Shown piece by piece: positions 53,176-62,147 of a stretch of DNA of 64,000 bases (position 1 is its first letter; each line of letters opens with the position of its first letter). Below the pieces are notes generated by a model. It saw only the letters and a program-made list of their open reading frames with translations. It ran no database searches and was not told the DNA's origin. Made by a program: the position numbers and the translations under genes. The stretch is from DATKDF01 sp963752045 (GTDB lineage: Bacteria; Acidobacteriota; Vicinamibacteria; Vicinamibacterales; SCN-69-37): NCBI GenBank assembly GCA_963752045.1, contig CAVVWN010000007.1, forward strand, positions 248,001 to 312,000, read 5' to 3'.

Positions 53176-53688
53176 CTAGCGGCGCTCGATGGTGACCTTG
53201 TTCATCACGACGGGCGTGAGCGGGCGGTCGTCCCGGTCGGTCTTGACCTTGCCGATCTTCTGGACCACGTCGAGGCCCTCGACGACGGCCCCGAAGACCG
53301 AGTGACGGCGGTCGAGATGGGGCGTCGGGCCGAGGGTGACGAAGAACTGGCTGCCGTTCGTGTTCGGCCCCGCATTGGCCATCGAGAGGATGCCGGGTCG
53401 GTCGTGCCGCAGCTCGGGATGAAACTCGTCCTCGAACTGGTAGCCCGGCCCCCCGTATCCGAGGCCGAGCGGATCGCCTCCCTGGATCATGAACCCGTCG
53501 ATGATCCGATGGAAGAGGATGCCGTCGTAATAGGGCTTGGTGTGTTTCTCGCCGGTCTTGGGGTGCTTCCACTCGCGAGAACCCTCGGCGAGGCCCACGA
53601 AGTTGGACACAGTCGTGGGTGTCTTGTCTTCGAAGAGCTCCGCCGTGAAGTTCCCGAGCGTGGTCTCAAAGTGCGCGTATACAGCCAT
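53176..53688 (-). CDS. Cyclophilin-type peptidyl-prolyl cis-trans isomerase
   Basis: Cytoplasmic prolyl isomerase of 170 aa, single domain with no signal peptide. FETTLGNFTAELFEDKTPTT is the conserved entry. The active-site Arg is in YYDGILFHRIIDGFMIQGGD. PGILSMANAGPNTNGSQFFV carries the conserved peptide-binding residues, and RRHSVFGAVVEGLDVV the His at the end of the binding groove. Length matches bacterial PpiB-type proteins, though the insertion WKHPKTGEKHTKPYY is a little longer than in E. coli. It is the last gene of a minus-strand cluster with a TAGAAT six bases before the ATG. Confidence 0.95.
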   Translation of the reverse strand: MAVYAHFETTLGNFTAELFEDKTPTTVSNFVGLAEGSREWKHPKTGEKHTKPYYDGILFHRIIDGFMIQGGDPLGLGYGGPGYQFEDEFHPELRHDRPGILSMANAGPNTNGSQFFVTLGPTPHLDRRHSVFGAVVEGLDVVQKIGKVKTDRDDRPLTPVVMNKVTIERR

Positions 53689-53694
53689 CCGGAC

Positions 53695-53700
53695 ATTCTA
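53695..53700 (-). promoter_or_regulatory. Candidate -10 element of the cyclophilin gene
   Basis: TAGAAT on the minus strand, six bases before the ATG, implying a leaderless transcript if used. Confidence 0.4.
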
Positions 53701-53726
53701 CTTCGCAGGAGGTCCGCGCGAGGCGG

Positions 53727-55283
53727 CTACTTGATGATCGCGCGCAGCTGGCCGACAACAGCGGCGAGCGACGGCTCGCGGGCGGCGATTTCTACGAGCG
53801 GCCGCGCGCGCGCAACATCGCCGGCGCGGACGAAGTGATTCGCCGCGTTGAATGCCGCCGCGTGATACTGGCTTCGGTCCTCCTTGATGGCGGCCTCGAA
53901 ACCGGCGATCTGGCGCGCCTTGAAGTCCGGGTCGAAGTTTGGATTCGCGCGAAGCGCGAACAGCTCAGCCTCGTTCTCCTGCACGCGAACGTCGTAACAA
54001 CCCATCGCGTCCTCGAAGGCCTCACCCGTGTCCATCCAGCGAGCCTTCTTCATGAGCACGAGGCCGAGGTACCACGCGGCGACGCAGTTTTTCCGGCCGT
54101 CGGACAGCGAGAGCGCCGTCCGCAAGTCGGCTTCGGCCGGATCCAGGTCGTCCTGATCGTGCTCGATCTGCCCCGCCAGGGTGTGTATCTCGCCGTTCAC
54201 TCGAAGTGCCTTTGCGGCTTCGATGTCTGCCCGCGCGCCGGGCAACGCTTTCAGCGACCACCTGTTCCATGCCCGCCAGTAGTGGGCGTCCACGATGTTG
54301 TCCGTCTCGCTGTCGATCATGAGTGTCGCGGTGCGGATCGCCTCCTCGTGCGCGCCCAGGAACGTGAGGCACACCGTGCGCCCGAGCAGCGCGTTCTCGT
54401 GAACGGGCGCGAGCGCCAGCGTCTCGTCATAGAATCTCAGCCCGGCCTTGCAGTCGCCGACGAACTGGTTGAACTGCCCGCCCAGATAGGTCACGGCCGG
54501 CGAGGCCGGGAATCGCGTGTACGCGGCGTCGAGGGGCTCGCGTACAGCGGCCACCACGCCGAGTTGCTGGACGGTGGCGACCGCCATGCGCGCGATGAAG
54601 TAATTGGCTTCGACAAACCGCGGCTGCTCGCCGACGAGCGCGCCGAGTGCGGTGACGCTGACGGCGCCACAGGTGGCCGCGCGATACCGGATGAGGGCCG
54701 GAACGGCCTCAGGTTGCTCGAGCACGCTGGCCGTCATTTCGAGAACCTCGGTACGGAACCGTCCCGTTCGAGGGTAGCTGCACATCACCGAGAGCTGCAG
54801 GTACTGCTGCGCGGGTTCGCCGAGCGCCGTGCCGGACAGCCAGGCGACCTCGGCCTCCAGCTCGGCGACCGAGCCACCCCGCATCTCGGCGCGCGATCGC
54901 TCGGTGAGCACGCGGCGCGGCGTGCCCTGGGCATTGGACGGAATGCGGTTGGCGAGGGCCAGGACGCGCCTGACATCGAGTGAAGCCGCCAGCTCGTCGG
55001 CCAGGCTCGCCGCACGCGCTTCGGCGCCCGCCGAGTCGAGGGCCAGCTCCTTTTCGCGCAGGCCGATGAGCAGCTCGACCTCGAAGAGCCGCGGCACCAC
55101 GTGCGGCCGGGCGCGGCCGACCGCGATCCCCTCGTAAATGTCGCGCGCCTCAATCAGGCAGTCGTAGCATCCCTGCCGTGTGAGCGCCTCGGCTGCCTCC
55201 AGCCGCACCTGATCCTCCGGCCGGACAGGCGCTGACGCACACCCGGCCGCGAGGCACGCGCACACGAACCAGCGATACCGCAT
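53727..55283 (-). CDS. TPR-repeat lipoprotein
   Basis: Protein of 518 aa with an N-terminal lipobox (CACLAAGCASAPVRPED). The mature part is helical and shows degenerate tetratricopeptide units, e.g. GLRFYDETLALAPVHENALL, IRTATLMIDSETDNIVDAHY and DLDPAEADLRTALSLSDGRK. About a dozen such pairs are spread through the sequence. Cysteines are scattered and not arranged in a known motif. Likely a periplasm-facing scaffold; partner unknown. It lies downstream of two small envelope genes on the same strand, with a 59-base gap. Confidence 0.8.
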   Translation of the reverse strand: MRYRWFVCACLAAGCASAPVRPEDQVRLEAAEALTRQGCYDCLIEARDIYEGIAVGRARPHVVPRLFEVELLIGLREKELALDSAGAEARAASLADELAASLDVRRVLALANRIPSNAQGTPRRVLTERSRAEMRGGSVAELEAEVAWLSGTALGEPAQQYLQLSVMCSYPRTGRFRTEVLEMTASVLEQPEAVPALIRYRAATCGAVSVTALGALVGEQPRFVEANYFIARMAVATVQQLGVVAAVREPLDAAYTRFPASPAVTYLGGQFNQFVGDCKAGLRFYDETLALAPVHENALLGRTVCLTFLGAHEEAIRTATLMIDSETDNIVDAHYWRAWNRWSLKALPGARADIEAAKALRVNGEIHTLAGQIEHDQDDLDPAEADLRTALSLSDGRKNCVAAWYLGLVLMKKARWMDTGEAFEDAMGCYDVRVQENEAELFALRANPNFDPDFKARQIAGFEAAIKEDRSQYHAAAFNAANHFVRAGDVARARPLVEIAAREPSLAAVVGQLRAIIK

Positions 55284-55342
55284 GCGGCGTTGGACACCGC
55301 GGAGCGCACCCGGGTTCCGGACACGGGCCCGGTGCTCCCTGG

Positions 55343-55564
55343 TCAGAGGTAGTCGCGAACGAAGACGACGATGATGCTGAGCGCGGTCACGAAGAAGCAG
55401 CCGTACGCGGCGGTCGTGAGGCCGGGGCGCTTGACGGCGAACTTCAGCGCCAGGAGTCCGCCGCCGAGCGCGGCGAGGCCGATCGCTTCGACGAACGCGC
55501 CATTCGACGCGCGATAGGCCGCCGCCGCAAAGGCCAGGACGATGACGATGACGCGACTGACCAC
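55343..55564 (-). CDS. Small membrane protein of unknown function
   Basis: Protein of 73 aa, nearly all hydrophobic, in two or three membrane segments (VSRVIVIVLAFAAAAYRASN, AIGLAALGGGLLALKFAVKR, AYGCFFVTALSIIVVFVRDY). I do not recognise it. The GTG start begins one base after the stop of the secreted 236-aa protein, so the two are coupled. No charged residue lies inside a membrane segment that would point to transport. Confidence 0.65.
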   Translation of the reverse strand: MVSRVIVIVLAFAAAAYRASNGAFVEAIGLAALGGGLLALKFAVKRPGLTTAAYGCFFVTALSIIVVFVRDYL

Positions 55565-55565
55565 C

Positions 55566-56276
55566 TCAGCGGGCCGCGCTTTCGGGCGTGCTGACGCGAT
55601 CGTAGACGCGATTGAAGCCGGCGACGAAGCCCGGCCGCTTGGGAGCCTTGACGCGGAGGATCACGAACAGGCGCTCGCCGTCATCGCTGAGGAAGTAGGT
55701 CTCGAAGACCTTGAAGCCGATGCCGCCTTCGATCTCCCGCTTCAGTTGCGGGCCGTCCCAGAGCACCTTGGCCTCGTACTTCGAGGCGCTCAACCAGTAA
55801 TCGCGCCCTTTCCCATCGGTCGGATAGGTCCGCTCGCGCGAGAGGTCGTCGACGAACGTCACCTCTGAGTCCGACGCGCGAATCTGCAGCAGCTCCGGAA
55901 CCTCGAGCATGTCGCGCACGAAGTTCTCCGTGTCGCGGATCATGCTGGCCGTGACCGTGGGCTGCGCCACGTAGATGCCGGACGAATTCGAAGAGCCGCC
56001 CCCACCCGACGCCCCACGCGACGGGGCCGGTGCGTTGTTCGAAGCCGATCGGGCCGTGGCGCTCTGCGGCACCTGCTCGCGTCGGCCCGTGCCGGCATTG
56101 ATGCTCTCGTCGTCGTTGTAATCCCAGGAACCGGTGAAGCGCGCGGGCACGCTCGATTCGGACGCCGGGGCCGGATCGTCGGCAGATTCCTGCTGAGCGA
56201 GCACGCCGGCGGCCGACGCCGATGCCAGCCACACGCCAAGTGCGATCGCTCGGCGCCGGGAGAATTGCTTGCCCAT
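55566..56276 (-). CDS. Secreted protein of unknown function with Gly/Ser-rich linker
   Basis: Protein of 236 aa with a twin-Arg-containing signal region (FSRRRAIALGVWLASASAA, then GVLAQQ). A disordered stretch (residues ~25-95; SRGASGGGGSSNSSG) contains a recognisable SWDYNDDESINAGTGRRE. The C-terminal ~130 residues are beta-rich (SEVTFVDDLSRERTYPTDGK, DGPQLKREIEGGIGFKVFET). The latter resembles acidobacterial proteins with repeated lipocalin-like strands, but I cannot name the family. It is first in a small co-directional group with the 73-aa and TPR genes. Confidence 0.7.
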   Translation of the reverse strand: MGKQFSRRRAIALGVWLASASAAGVLAQQESADDPAPASESSVPARFTGSWDYNDDESINAGTGRREQVPQSATARSASNNAPAPSRGASGGGGSSNSSGIYVAQPTVTASMIRDTENFVRDMLEVPELLQIRASDSEVTFVDDLSRERTYPTDGKGRDYWLSASKYEAKVLWDGPQLKREIEGGIGFKVFETYFLSDDGERLFVILRVKAPKRPGFVAGFNRVYDRVSTPESAAR

Positions 56277-56373
56277 GTTGCCTCCGACAGGGATGCTAGA
56301 AGCCAGATTTTAGCAAAGCCGAAAGGAAACTGCGAAGGGCTCCCGCCGAGAGCCACGGCCCGGCCGCGCCGGC

Positions 56374-56742
56374 CTAGCGGGCAGCCCGATCCTCGCCCGC
56401 AAGCCACGCGGCGATTTGCTCGCGGGACCAGCGGTGATCGTCGTTGAGGTGCACGAGCAGCGCCGCGAGAGAAATGCGCTTGCGACACCCATTCTCCGGG
56501 CACGGCTTCACCGTGTCGAGGCAGTCGAAGAACCAGTCGAGGTCGCGCGTCGGCCGCCGGCCCTCTGCGTTCTCGGGCAGCCGGTACATCGCTTCGTAGG
56601 CCGCGCCGAGCGCACACGAAGCCGTGTGCCCGCTGTAGTACTCGCCGAAGGCCTGGTCGGGACGCCGCTTCGCGCCGTTCCGGATGAACTCGGCCAGCTC
56701 GCGTTCGTCGTGGTGGATGCGGCTCGGAGAATCGGCGTGCAT
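56374..56742 (-). CDS. Small soluble protein of unknown function with a C2H2-like cluster
   Basis: Protein of 122 aa with no signal peptide or membrane segment. The stretch CPENGCRKRISLAALLVHLN followed by DDH has spacing C-x4-C-x12-H-x4-H, resembling a small zinc finger but with longer loops than the classical type. The first half (HDERELAEFIRNGAKRRPDQ) looks helical. I do not recognise a family. It is bounded upstream by a strong terminator and downstream by the 236-aa protein gene, so it is probably transcribed by itself. Confidence 0.6.
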   Translation of the reverse strand: MHADSPSRIHHDERELAEFIRNGAKRRPDQAFGEYYSGHTASCALGAAYEAMYRLPENAEGRRPTRDLDWFFDCLDTVKPCPENGCRKRISLAALLVHLNDDHRWSREQIAAWLAGEDRAAR

Positions 56743-56780
56743 CGGTGTGAGCTCCCGTTGCCGAGTCTAGCAAGAAAAGA

Positions 56781-56815
56781 CGCGGCCAGCCCGGGGAAAA
56801 CCCGAACTGGCCGCG
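56781..56815 (-). terminator. Intrinsic terminator of the fasciclin gene
   Basis: CGCGGCCAG and CTGGCCGCG arms enclose a second small stem (CGGG/CCCG). On the minus strand the hairpin is followed by TCTTTTCTTG, a proper T-rich tract, about 45 bases past the fasciclin stop. Confidence 0.8.
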
Positions 56816-56860
56816 AGCGCACACTTCGTTCGCAATCGCACGACGCGCCGCGGGACGGTC

Positions 56861-57358
56861 CTACTGCATGTTCGGCAGGAGGACGGTGTCGATGACGTGG
56901 ATGACGCCATTGGTCGCGCCAACGTCGGCCTTCACGACCTTGGCGTTGTCAATCATCACCGAGCCGCCCATCGTCGAGATCTTCACCGACTTGCCGTTGA
57001 CGGTCTTGGCTTCCTTGAGCGAAGTCACCTGCGAGGCCATCACCTTGCCCGGCACCACGTGGTAGGTGAGGATGGCCGTGAGCTTCGCCTTGTTCTCGGG
57101 CTTGAGGAGCTCCTCCACCGTGCCGGCCGGGAGCTTCGCGAACGCCTCGTCCGTCGGCGCGAACACCGTGAACGGACCGTTGCCCTTGAGTGTCTCGACG
57201 AGGCCGGCCGCCTGAAGGGCTGCCGCCAGGGTCTTGAACGAACCGGCGCCAACCGCCGTGTCGACGATGTCCTTCTGCTGAGCGTGAACCGACGTGCCGG
57301 CTACAAGTGCCGCCGTGGCGGCCAGTGCGACGAGTGAACGCGTGATGGCTGTCTTCAT
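56861..57358 (-). CDS. Secreted fasciclin-domain protein
   Basis: Protein of 165 aa: signal peptide (SLVALAATAALVAGTSVHAQ) followed by one complete fasciclin (FAS1) domain. The H1 box TVFAPTDEAFAKLP and the YH motif LTYHVVPGKV are present, as is the terminal NGVIHVIDTVLLP (H2 box). FAS1 domains mediate adhesion or binding of surface glycans and proteins. The second of two close ATGs was chosen because GGGAG then lies eight bases upstream. It is monocistronic with a T-rich intrinsic terminator, and divergent from the XRE-cupin gene. Confidence 0.93.
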   Translation of the reverse strand: MKTAITRSLVALAATAALVAGTSVHAQQKDIVDTAVGAGSFKTLAAALQAAGLVETLKGNGPFTVFAPTDEAFAKLPAGTVEELLKPENKAKLTAILTYHVVPGKVMASQVTSLKEAKTVNGKSVKISTMGGSVMIDNAKVVKADVGATNGVIHVIDTVLLPNMQ

Positions 57359-57552
57359 GATCATGTCTCCCTCTTTGGTTTCCGTTGTCGTATGTCGTAA
57401 CTCAATGCGAAGGCGCCCTTGCCCTTCGCTTGATTTCACTGTAATGTAAATACGTTTTCTTTTTACGAAAGATGCGCGATTAGTAGAACTTGTTTGATTG
57501 ATGATTAAAATAGTGCGCAAACGTTCACTGTCAGGAAAACGAGGATCGATAC

Positions 57553-58146
57553 ATGCTGTCCGAGACGCTGAGTGAGGGACTGGAACGCTACGGCATCGGT
57601 GGAAAACTGCGCACGCTCCGGCTGAAGAAGAAGATGGGGCTCGTCGAGCTTGGCAAGCACACGGGCCTCTCGCCCGCGATGCTGTCGAAGATCGAGCGCG
57701 GGCGCCTCTTCCCGACGCTCCCCACGCTTCTGCGCATTTCGCTGGTATTCGGCGTCGGGCTCGACCACTTCTTCATGGAGGCACGCGAGAAGCCCGTCGT
57801 CGCCGTGGTGAGGAAAGGCGACCGCAAGCGGTTTCCTGACCGGCCGGGTGCCGGGGACATCTCCTATCACTTCGAGTCGCTCGACTACCCCGCCACCGAC
57901 CGCCCGATCAGCTCCTACTACGTGGAGTTCGAGGAAGTGCCCGAGGGAACGGCCCGTCGGCACGACCATGCCCATGCCGGCGTGGAGTCGATCTACGTCA
58001 TCGACGGCAGGCTTGGGGTGACGCTCGATGGCAAGGAGACGGTGCTCGGGCGAGGCGACGCGATGTACTTCGAAGCGAACCGGCCGCACAGCTACCGGCG
58101 CATCGGCGCCAAGCACTGCTCGGCCGTCGTGACGACCGCCGGCTGA
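57553..58146 (+). CDS. XRE-type transcriptional regulator with C-terminal cupin domain
   Basis: Protein of 197 aa. Residues ~20-75 form an HTH_3 domain (LRLKKKMGLVELGKHTG, LSPAMLSKIERGRL), and residues ~105-190 a cupin (HDHAHAGVESIYVIDG, GDAMYFEANRPHSYRRI). HDH and the later His are the metal positions. This class (PuuR/SutR type) usually represses catabolic operons in response to a small effector. It is divergent from the fasciclin gene and sits in an unusually AT-rich promoter region. The target genes are not evident; the methyltransferase gene follows closely but with its own promoter-like element. Confidence 0.92.
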   Translation: MLSETLSEGLERYGIGGKLRTLRLKKKMGLVELGKHTGLSPAMLSKIERGRLFPTLPTLLRISLVFGVGLDHFFMEAREKPVVAVVRKGDRKRFPDRPGAGDISYHFESLDYPATDRPISSYYVEFEEVPEGTARRHDHAHAGVESIYVIDGRLGVTLDGKETVLGRGDAMYFEANRPHSYRRIGAKHCSAVVTTAG

Positions 58147-58160
58147 CGCGCCGGCCCGGA

Positions 58161-58166
58161 TACAAT
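58161..58166 (+). promoter_or_regulatory. Candidate -10 element of the methyltransferase gene
   Basis: TACAAT, 12 bases before the ATG of the methyltransferase gene, implying a very short leader. No good -35 was found. Confidence 0.35.
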
Positions 58167-58178
58167 GCTCCCTGCCCG

Positions 58179-58886
58179 ATGGCCTTCTACCGCACGTTCT
58201 CGGAAAAGGAGCTGACTGCGTTCGGTGGTGCCCGCCGGGGCAGGATCGAGCAGGCGCGGTTCCGGATGGCGACGCGCGCCGTGCCGCCGCCCTGCGACTT
58301 CCTGGAGGTGGGTCCCGGTCAGGGCGCCATCGCGGCCCTGGCCTCCGAGGCCGGCTATCGCTACCGTGCCGTCGAGCCCAGCCCGCAACTGGCGTCGGCG
58401 CTTGCGGCTCGGGGTATCGACGTGGTCGAGGCGTTCACGCCACCGATTCCGGGCGCGAACGCATCGGTCGACATCCTGTACGCCGATCAGGTGCTCGAGC
58501 ACATGTCCGGCATCGACGCCGCGCGCGCCTGGGTGGCCGAGGCGATGCGGCTGCTGCGGCCGGGCGGCACGCTCTTCGTCGTCGTGCCCGACTACCTCAA
58601 GGAACGCGGGTTCTTCTGGGACATCGACTACACCCACAACTTCATCACCACCGAGCGGCGCATGCGGCAACTGCTCTACGACGGCGGATTCGACGTCACG
58701 TCGGTCGTGCGGAGCATCGGGCTCGCCACCGGGCTCGGCCGGGACGCCCTCGCGGCCGCCGCCATGCTGGCGAACGCGCCGGGACTGGACGCGCTCTCGC
58801 GGCACACGGGAACCGAAGACTTCCTGTTCAAGGTCCGCAAGAACCTCTTCGAAACGCTGGCCTTTTCAGCCACACGGCCGGCCTAG
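58179..58886 (+). CDS. Class I SAM-dependent methyltransferase
   Basis: Protein of 235 aa. Motif I is DFLEVGPGQGAIAALASEAG, motif post-I is YRAVEPSPQLASAL, and ASVDILYADQVLEHMSG is the acidic motif II. AMRLLRPGGTLFVVVPDYLK is motif III. This arrangement fits methyltransferase domain 11/UbiE-like enzymes acting on small molecules or lipids. FFWDIDYTHNFITTERRMRQ is a segment I cannot relate to a substrate. The next genes (radical SAM, flippase-like) are close, so a lipid- or glycan-related pathway is possible. Confidence 0.88.
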   Translation: MAFYRTFSEKELTAFGGARRGRIEQARFRMATRAVPPPCDFLEVGPGQGAIAALASEAGYRYRAVEPSPQLASALAARGIDVVEAFTPPIPGANASVDILYADQVLEHMSGIDAARAWVAEAMRLLRPGGTLFVVVPDYLKERGFFWDIDYTHNFITTERRMRQLLYDGGFDVTSVVRSIGLATGLGRDALAAAAMLANAPGLDALSRHTGTEDFLFKVRKNLFETLAFSATRPA

Positions 58887-58970
58887 GGCCGTTTCGACCG
58901 CCGGCCGGGACCACGTTGGAGCCTCGGGGCCGCCCCGGCCTCGCGGTAGGCGGGTCCGTCCCCCTCGGCG

Positions 58971-58976
58971 TACAAT
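58971..58976 (+). promoter_or_regulatory. Candidate -10 element of the radical SAM gene
   Basis: TACAAT with nine bases before the ATG. It resembles the elements before ispG and the methyltransferase gene; a -35 is not evident. Confidence 0.35.
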
Positions 58977-58985
58977 TGAAGGCTC

Positions 58986-60137
58986 ATGGCTCAGACCTAC
59001 GCAGCCAGGTACCTGGCGAAAGCAGCGCTCAGCGCGCCGCGCGATCTCATCAACGCGGCCGTGGCCACGGTGAAACCCATTCACCCGACCGTGCTGATCT
59101 TTCACTGCACGTTCGTCTGTGACGCCCGCTGCGAGATGTGCAGCAACTGGAAGCGCGGCAACCGCAAGGAAGACATGACGCTCGACCAGATCGAGCGGGC
59201 CTTCGATTCCCCGTTCTGGCGGAAGATTGAAATCGCCAACGTCTCCGGCGGCGAGCCGACCACACGCAACGATCTGGTGGACGTCTGCCGTGTGCTGCTC
59301 GACAAGCTGCCGCGGCTGCGCAAGTTCGGCATCAACACCACGGGCCTGACGCCGCACCGCGGCATCCCGATGCTCACCCGGGTGGCCGAGATGTGCCAGG
59401 AGCGTGGCGTGATCTTCTCGACCCGCGTCTCGATCGACGGCGTGGGCGACATGCACAACCAGGTGCGGCAGGTGAAACGCGGCTTCGACAAGGCGGGCGA
59501 GACGATCGCGGCCATGCGCGAACTGCAGAAACGCGTGCCCTTCAACTTCGGCATCTCGACGACGATCTTCTCGATGAACCTCGACGACGCGGAGAACATC
59601 CTCGCCTGGGCCCGCAAGGAAGATCTCGACATCGTCTTCAATATGGTGCGTTTCACCGAGCCGATGCTCGGCAACGCCGACCTGGCCGAGACGTGCAAGC
59701 CGGTCGGGGCTGAAGAGGAGCGCATGCGACAGTTCTTCATGGACCGCGTGCGCATGGACCCGCTGCTCGACGGGCAGAACTACATCTACATGCATTACGC
59801 CGACATGATCGCCAACGGCTACCACCGACTGGCGCCGTGCCCCTTCCAGTCACAGGGCATCATGCTCAATCCGAACGGCGACTTGTTCTTCTGCGAGAAC
59901 AGCGAGGTGGTCGGCAACGTGCTCGAGGAGGACGCCGGCGCGATCTACTTCCGGGAGTCCAGCCAGGCCCACCGCCGGTCGATCAGGGACGACAAGTGCC
60001 CGACCTGCCTCAGCCCGTGCCAGATGAACGTCTCGGCCGTCAAACAGGTAGCGCCGTACGTGAAGTTCCTGGTGCGCGCGTCACGCGAAAAACGGAAGCA
60101 CCCCGCCGAGCTGATTTCAGCGCCCGCCGGGAAGTGA
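58986..60137 (+). CDS. Radical SAM protein with SPASM-like C-terminal cluster region
   Basis: Protein of 383 aa. The CxxxCxxC motif that binds the SAM 4Fe-4S cluster is FHCTFVCDARCEMCSNWK. IEIANVSGGEPTTRNDLVDV is the GGEP motif, and VIFSTRVSIDGVGDMHNQVR the usual barrel strand. The C-terminal part holds CPFQSQGIMLNPNGDLFFC, and DDKCPTCLSPCQMNVS, enough cysteines for one or two auxiliary clusters (SPASM/twitch). Substrate unknown. The N-terminal region (AKAALSAPRDLINAAVAT) is helical. The 3' end overlaps the convergent flippase-like gene by 21 bases. Confidence 0.9.
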   Translation: MAQTYAARYLAKAALSAPRDLINAAVATVKPIHPTVLIFHCTFVCDARCEMCSNWKRGNRKEDMTLDQIERAFDSPFWRKIEIANVSGGEPTTRNDLVDVCRVLLDKLPRLRKFGINTTGLTPHRGIPMLTRVAEMCQERGVIFSTRVSIDGVGDMHNQVRQVKRGFDKAGETIAAMRELQKRVPFNFGISTTIFSMNLDDAENILAWARKEDLDIVFNMVRFTEPMLGNADLAETCKPVGAEEERMRQFFMDRVRMDPLLDGQNYIYMHYADMIANGYHRLAPCPFQSQGIMLNPNGDLFFCENSEVVGNVLEEDAGAIYFRESSQAHRRSIRDDKCPTCLSPCQMNVSAVKQVAPYVKFLVRASREKRKHPAELISAPAGK

Positions 60138-61130
60138 TCCCTCGGGCGCCGCGACCGGCCGTCTCGATCGGCCGAAGGCCACGAGCAGGCCGCCCGGCAT
60201 GTTGCCGACGATCGCCAGACCCAGAAACAGGAACGACAGCGCAAGCGCGTCGGCGGCCGTCATGCCGACGCGAGTGAAGAAGAACGCGAATGCCGCCTGG
60301 CTCGTGCCGATGCCGGCAATCGAAATCGGCAGGATCATCACGAACACGATGACGGGGATGAAGGCGAAGTACCAGGCCAGTCCGACCGTGAGGCCGAGCG
60401 ACATGCCCAGACACCAGGCCTGCAGGATGCGCAGGACCTGAACGACGAGGGACCCGACGAGCACGACGGCGAGCCGGTCGCGGTGGTGTCCGTACTGGCG
60501 GATTGCCACGAGCGCCTTCTGCGCCATTCGCTGGATGCGCGGCAGGTGCCGGGCCGTGAGCCAGCGGACAAGACCGGTGAGAATCCGCGAGTCAAAGAGC
60601 AACAGGAGCGTCGTGCCGATGATGCCGGCCGAGACTCCGAGCGCCAGCGCGAGCGCCCAGCCCTCGAGCGCCTGCCGCACGATGAACAGCCCGCCGGCAG
60701 CCGCGATGAGCACCGAGACGCCGCCAAGCAGCCCGTCGACCACGACCGAGGCCAGCGCGTCCGCGGCGGGAACGTTGTAGCGTGCGAGCGCAACCGTGCG
60801 GGCGGCGGCGCCGCCCACACCGGCCGGCAGAAAGCTACCCACGAAGGTGCTGACGAAGAAGACCCGCATCATCGACCCGAACGGCAGGTCGCGTCCGGGT
60901 TCGATCGCCCGCAGGAGCAGCAGCCACCGGTAGGCCATCAGGGCCCGGTCGACGATGACCAGCGCGATGGCCGCGAGCACCCACGGCAGCCGGGCCTCCT
61001 GAAGGCTGGCCCAGACTTCACCGGGAGAGGCGTCGAGGATGAGCCAGGCGGTCAGGCCGAGCGCGACGGCAAAACGAAGAACCCGACCCAGCGCGCGCGA
61101 GCGGGCGCCGGGTCGGGCGGGATCAGTCAC
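60117..61130 (-). CDS. Lysylphosphatidylglycerol synthase TM-domain (UPF0104) family membrane protein
   Basis: Polytopic inner-membrane protein of 337 aa with about eight to nine segments, lacking the synthase domain of MprF and therefore a flippase-like member (AglD/GtrA-adjacent family). Landmarks are WVLAAIALVIVDRALMAYRW, VFFVSTFVGSFLPAGVGGAA, DALASVVVDGLLGGVSVLI and LPISIAGIGTSQAAFAFFF. Members move lipids or polyprenyl-linked molecules, but the substrate cannot be assigned. It is convergent with the radical SAM gene. A function together with the methyltransferase cluster is conceivable. Confidence 0.88.
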   Translation of the reverse strand: MTDPARPGARSRALGRVLRFAVALGLTAWLILDASPGEVWASLQEARLPWVLAAIALVIVDRALMAYRWLLLLRAIEPGRDLPFGSMMRVFFVSTFVGSFLPAGVGGAAARTVALARYNVPAADALASVVVDGLLGGVSVLIAAAGGLFIVRQALEGWALALALGVSAGIIGTTLLLLFDSRILTGLVRWLTARHLPRIQRMAQKALVAIRQYGHHRDRLAVVLVGSLVVQVLRILQAWCLGMSLGLTVGLAWYFAFIPVIVFVMILPISIAGIGTSQAAFAFFFTRVGMTAADALALSFLFLGLAIVGNMPGGLLVAFGRSRRPVAAPEGSLPGGR

Positions 61131-61147
61131 GAGCAGGCATCAGGAAA

Positions 61148-61978
61148 TCAGCAACCAGGATGGTCCGGCAGCGGATCGTATCCGGAAGGCCCTTCGACGA
61201 TACTCCAGTGAAGGGTGAGCGGGATCGTCTTGTCGTCGAACGCAGCGGCAATGTCCACCACCTCCACGAAGCCATTCGCCTTGCGCCAGGCGATCGCGTC
61301 CGTGCTGTGCGGGCCGATACCCCGCTTCAGGTTGCGAGCCAGATCCAGACCGCCGCACACGCCGGCCTCGATGATCCGGTCGCGCAGGAACTCCATGTTC
61401 ACGATGCGCTGCGCGGTGAGCGCCGTGGTCACGAGGTACTCCGGAAAGACCTCGGAGATGTAGTCCACCACGCCCGGCCCGGTGGTCGGCCACGCGCCGC
61501 GCACCGGGCGCGGCACGAGACCCTGGTAGTCGAGCGACCGGAACTCCCCGTACGACGACCACGGACCGAACGCGCCGTCAAGCTCCGCACGCCCACGCCA
61601 CCGGTACGGCGTGTCGAGATCGAGGAGGAACGGCAGCTCCCAACGGCTGTTGCCGTCGCCGCCCGGCGTCAGGTTGGCCGCTTCGGCCACCGTCTGACCG
61701 CTCGTGCGCTGGACCTGGATTCGATACGTGAACGAGGCGTCCGTGTAGAGGCCCGTCGACGGGCCGAGCACGAACACCGGTTCGAGCGTGTCGATGCGTC
61801 CGCCGCCGGCTGGCGTAATCGGCGTCGGAGCGGTGGCCTTGAGCGTGCTGCCATCGGCGGCCGCCCCGGCACCGGCCGGTGAAACGGAGGGTGAAACGGG
61901 CGAGCCGGACTGGCTGCAGCCGACAGCCACGGCCAGGACGACGGCCACACCTGTGGCCGCAAACAGTCGTGATGACAT
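61148..61978 (-). CDS. Lipoprotein with C-terminal domain shared with the gene at the right edge
   Basis: Protein of 276 aa. The lipobox is VAVVLAVAVGCSQSGS. Residues ~50-150 form one fibronectin-like beta-sandwich (TYRIQVQRTSGQTVAEAA, TPYRWRGRAELDGAFGPWSS). The last ~110 residues are a separate domain that recurs in the neighbouring protein: NMEFLRDRIIEAGVCGGLDL, GPHSTDAIAWRKANGFVEVV, LTLHWSIVEGPSGYDP. I do not recognise it in known families. One conserved cysteine sits in the VCGGLDLA segment and another near the end. It is divergent from the beta-barrel gene. Confidence 0.8.
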   Translation of the reverse strand: MSSRLFAATGVAVVLAVAVGCSQSGSPVSPSVSPAGAGAAADGSTLKATAPTPITPAGGGRIDTLEPVFVLGPSTGLYTDASFTYRIQVQRTSGQTVAEAANLTPGGDGNSRWELPFLLDLDTPYRWRGRAELDGAFGPWSSYGEFRSLDYQGLVPRPVRGAWPTTGPGVVDYISEVFPEYLVTTALTAQRIVNMEFLRDRIIEAGVCGGLDLARNLKRGIGPHSTDAIAWRKANGFVEVVDIAAAFDDKTIPLTLHWSIVEGPSGYDPLPDHPGC

Positions 61979-62147
61979 GCGGTAGATTCCTCTTTTGAAA
62001 TTGCCGGCCTGGGTCGCTTGTCCACGCGCTGTACAGGCCCAGCTAGCACAACAGGTTACGGGCGAGGCCTATGGAGTGTCAAGCCGCTGTCATGGTACGA
62101 TGTCCGGCCATTTCAGTTTGGTATTCGGTTCGATTAGCGAGGTGTCG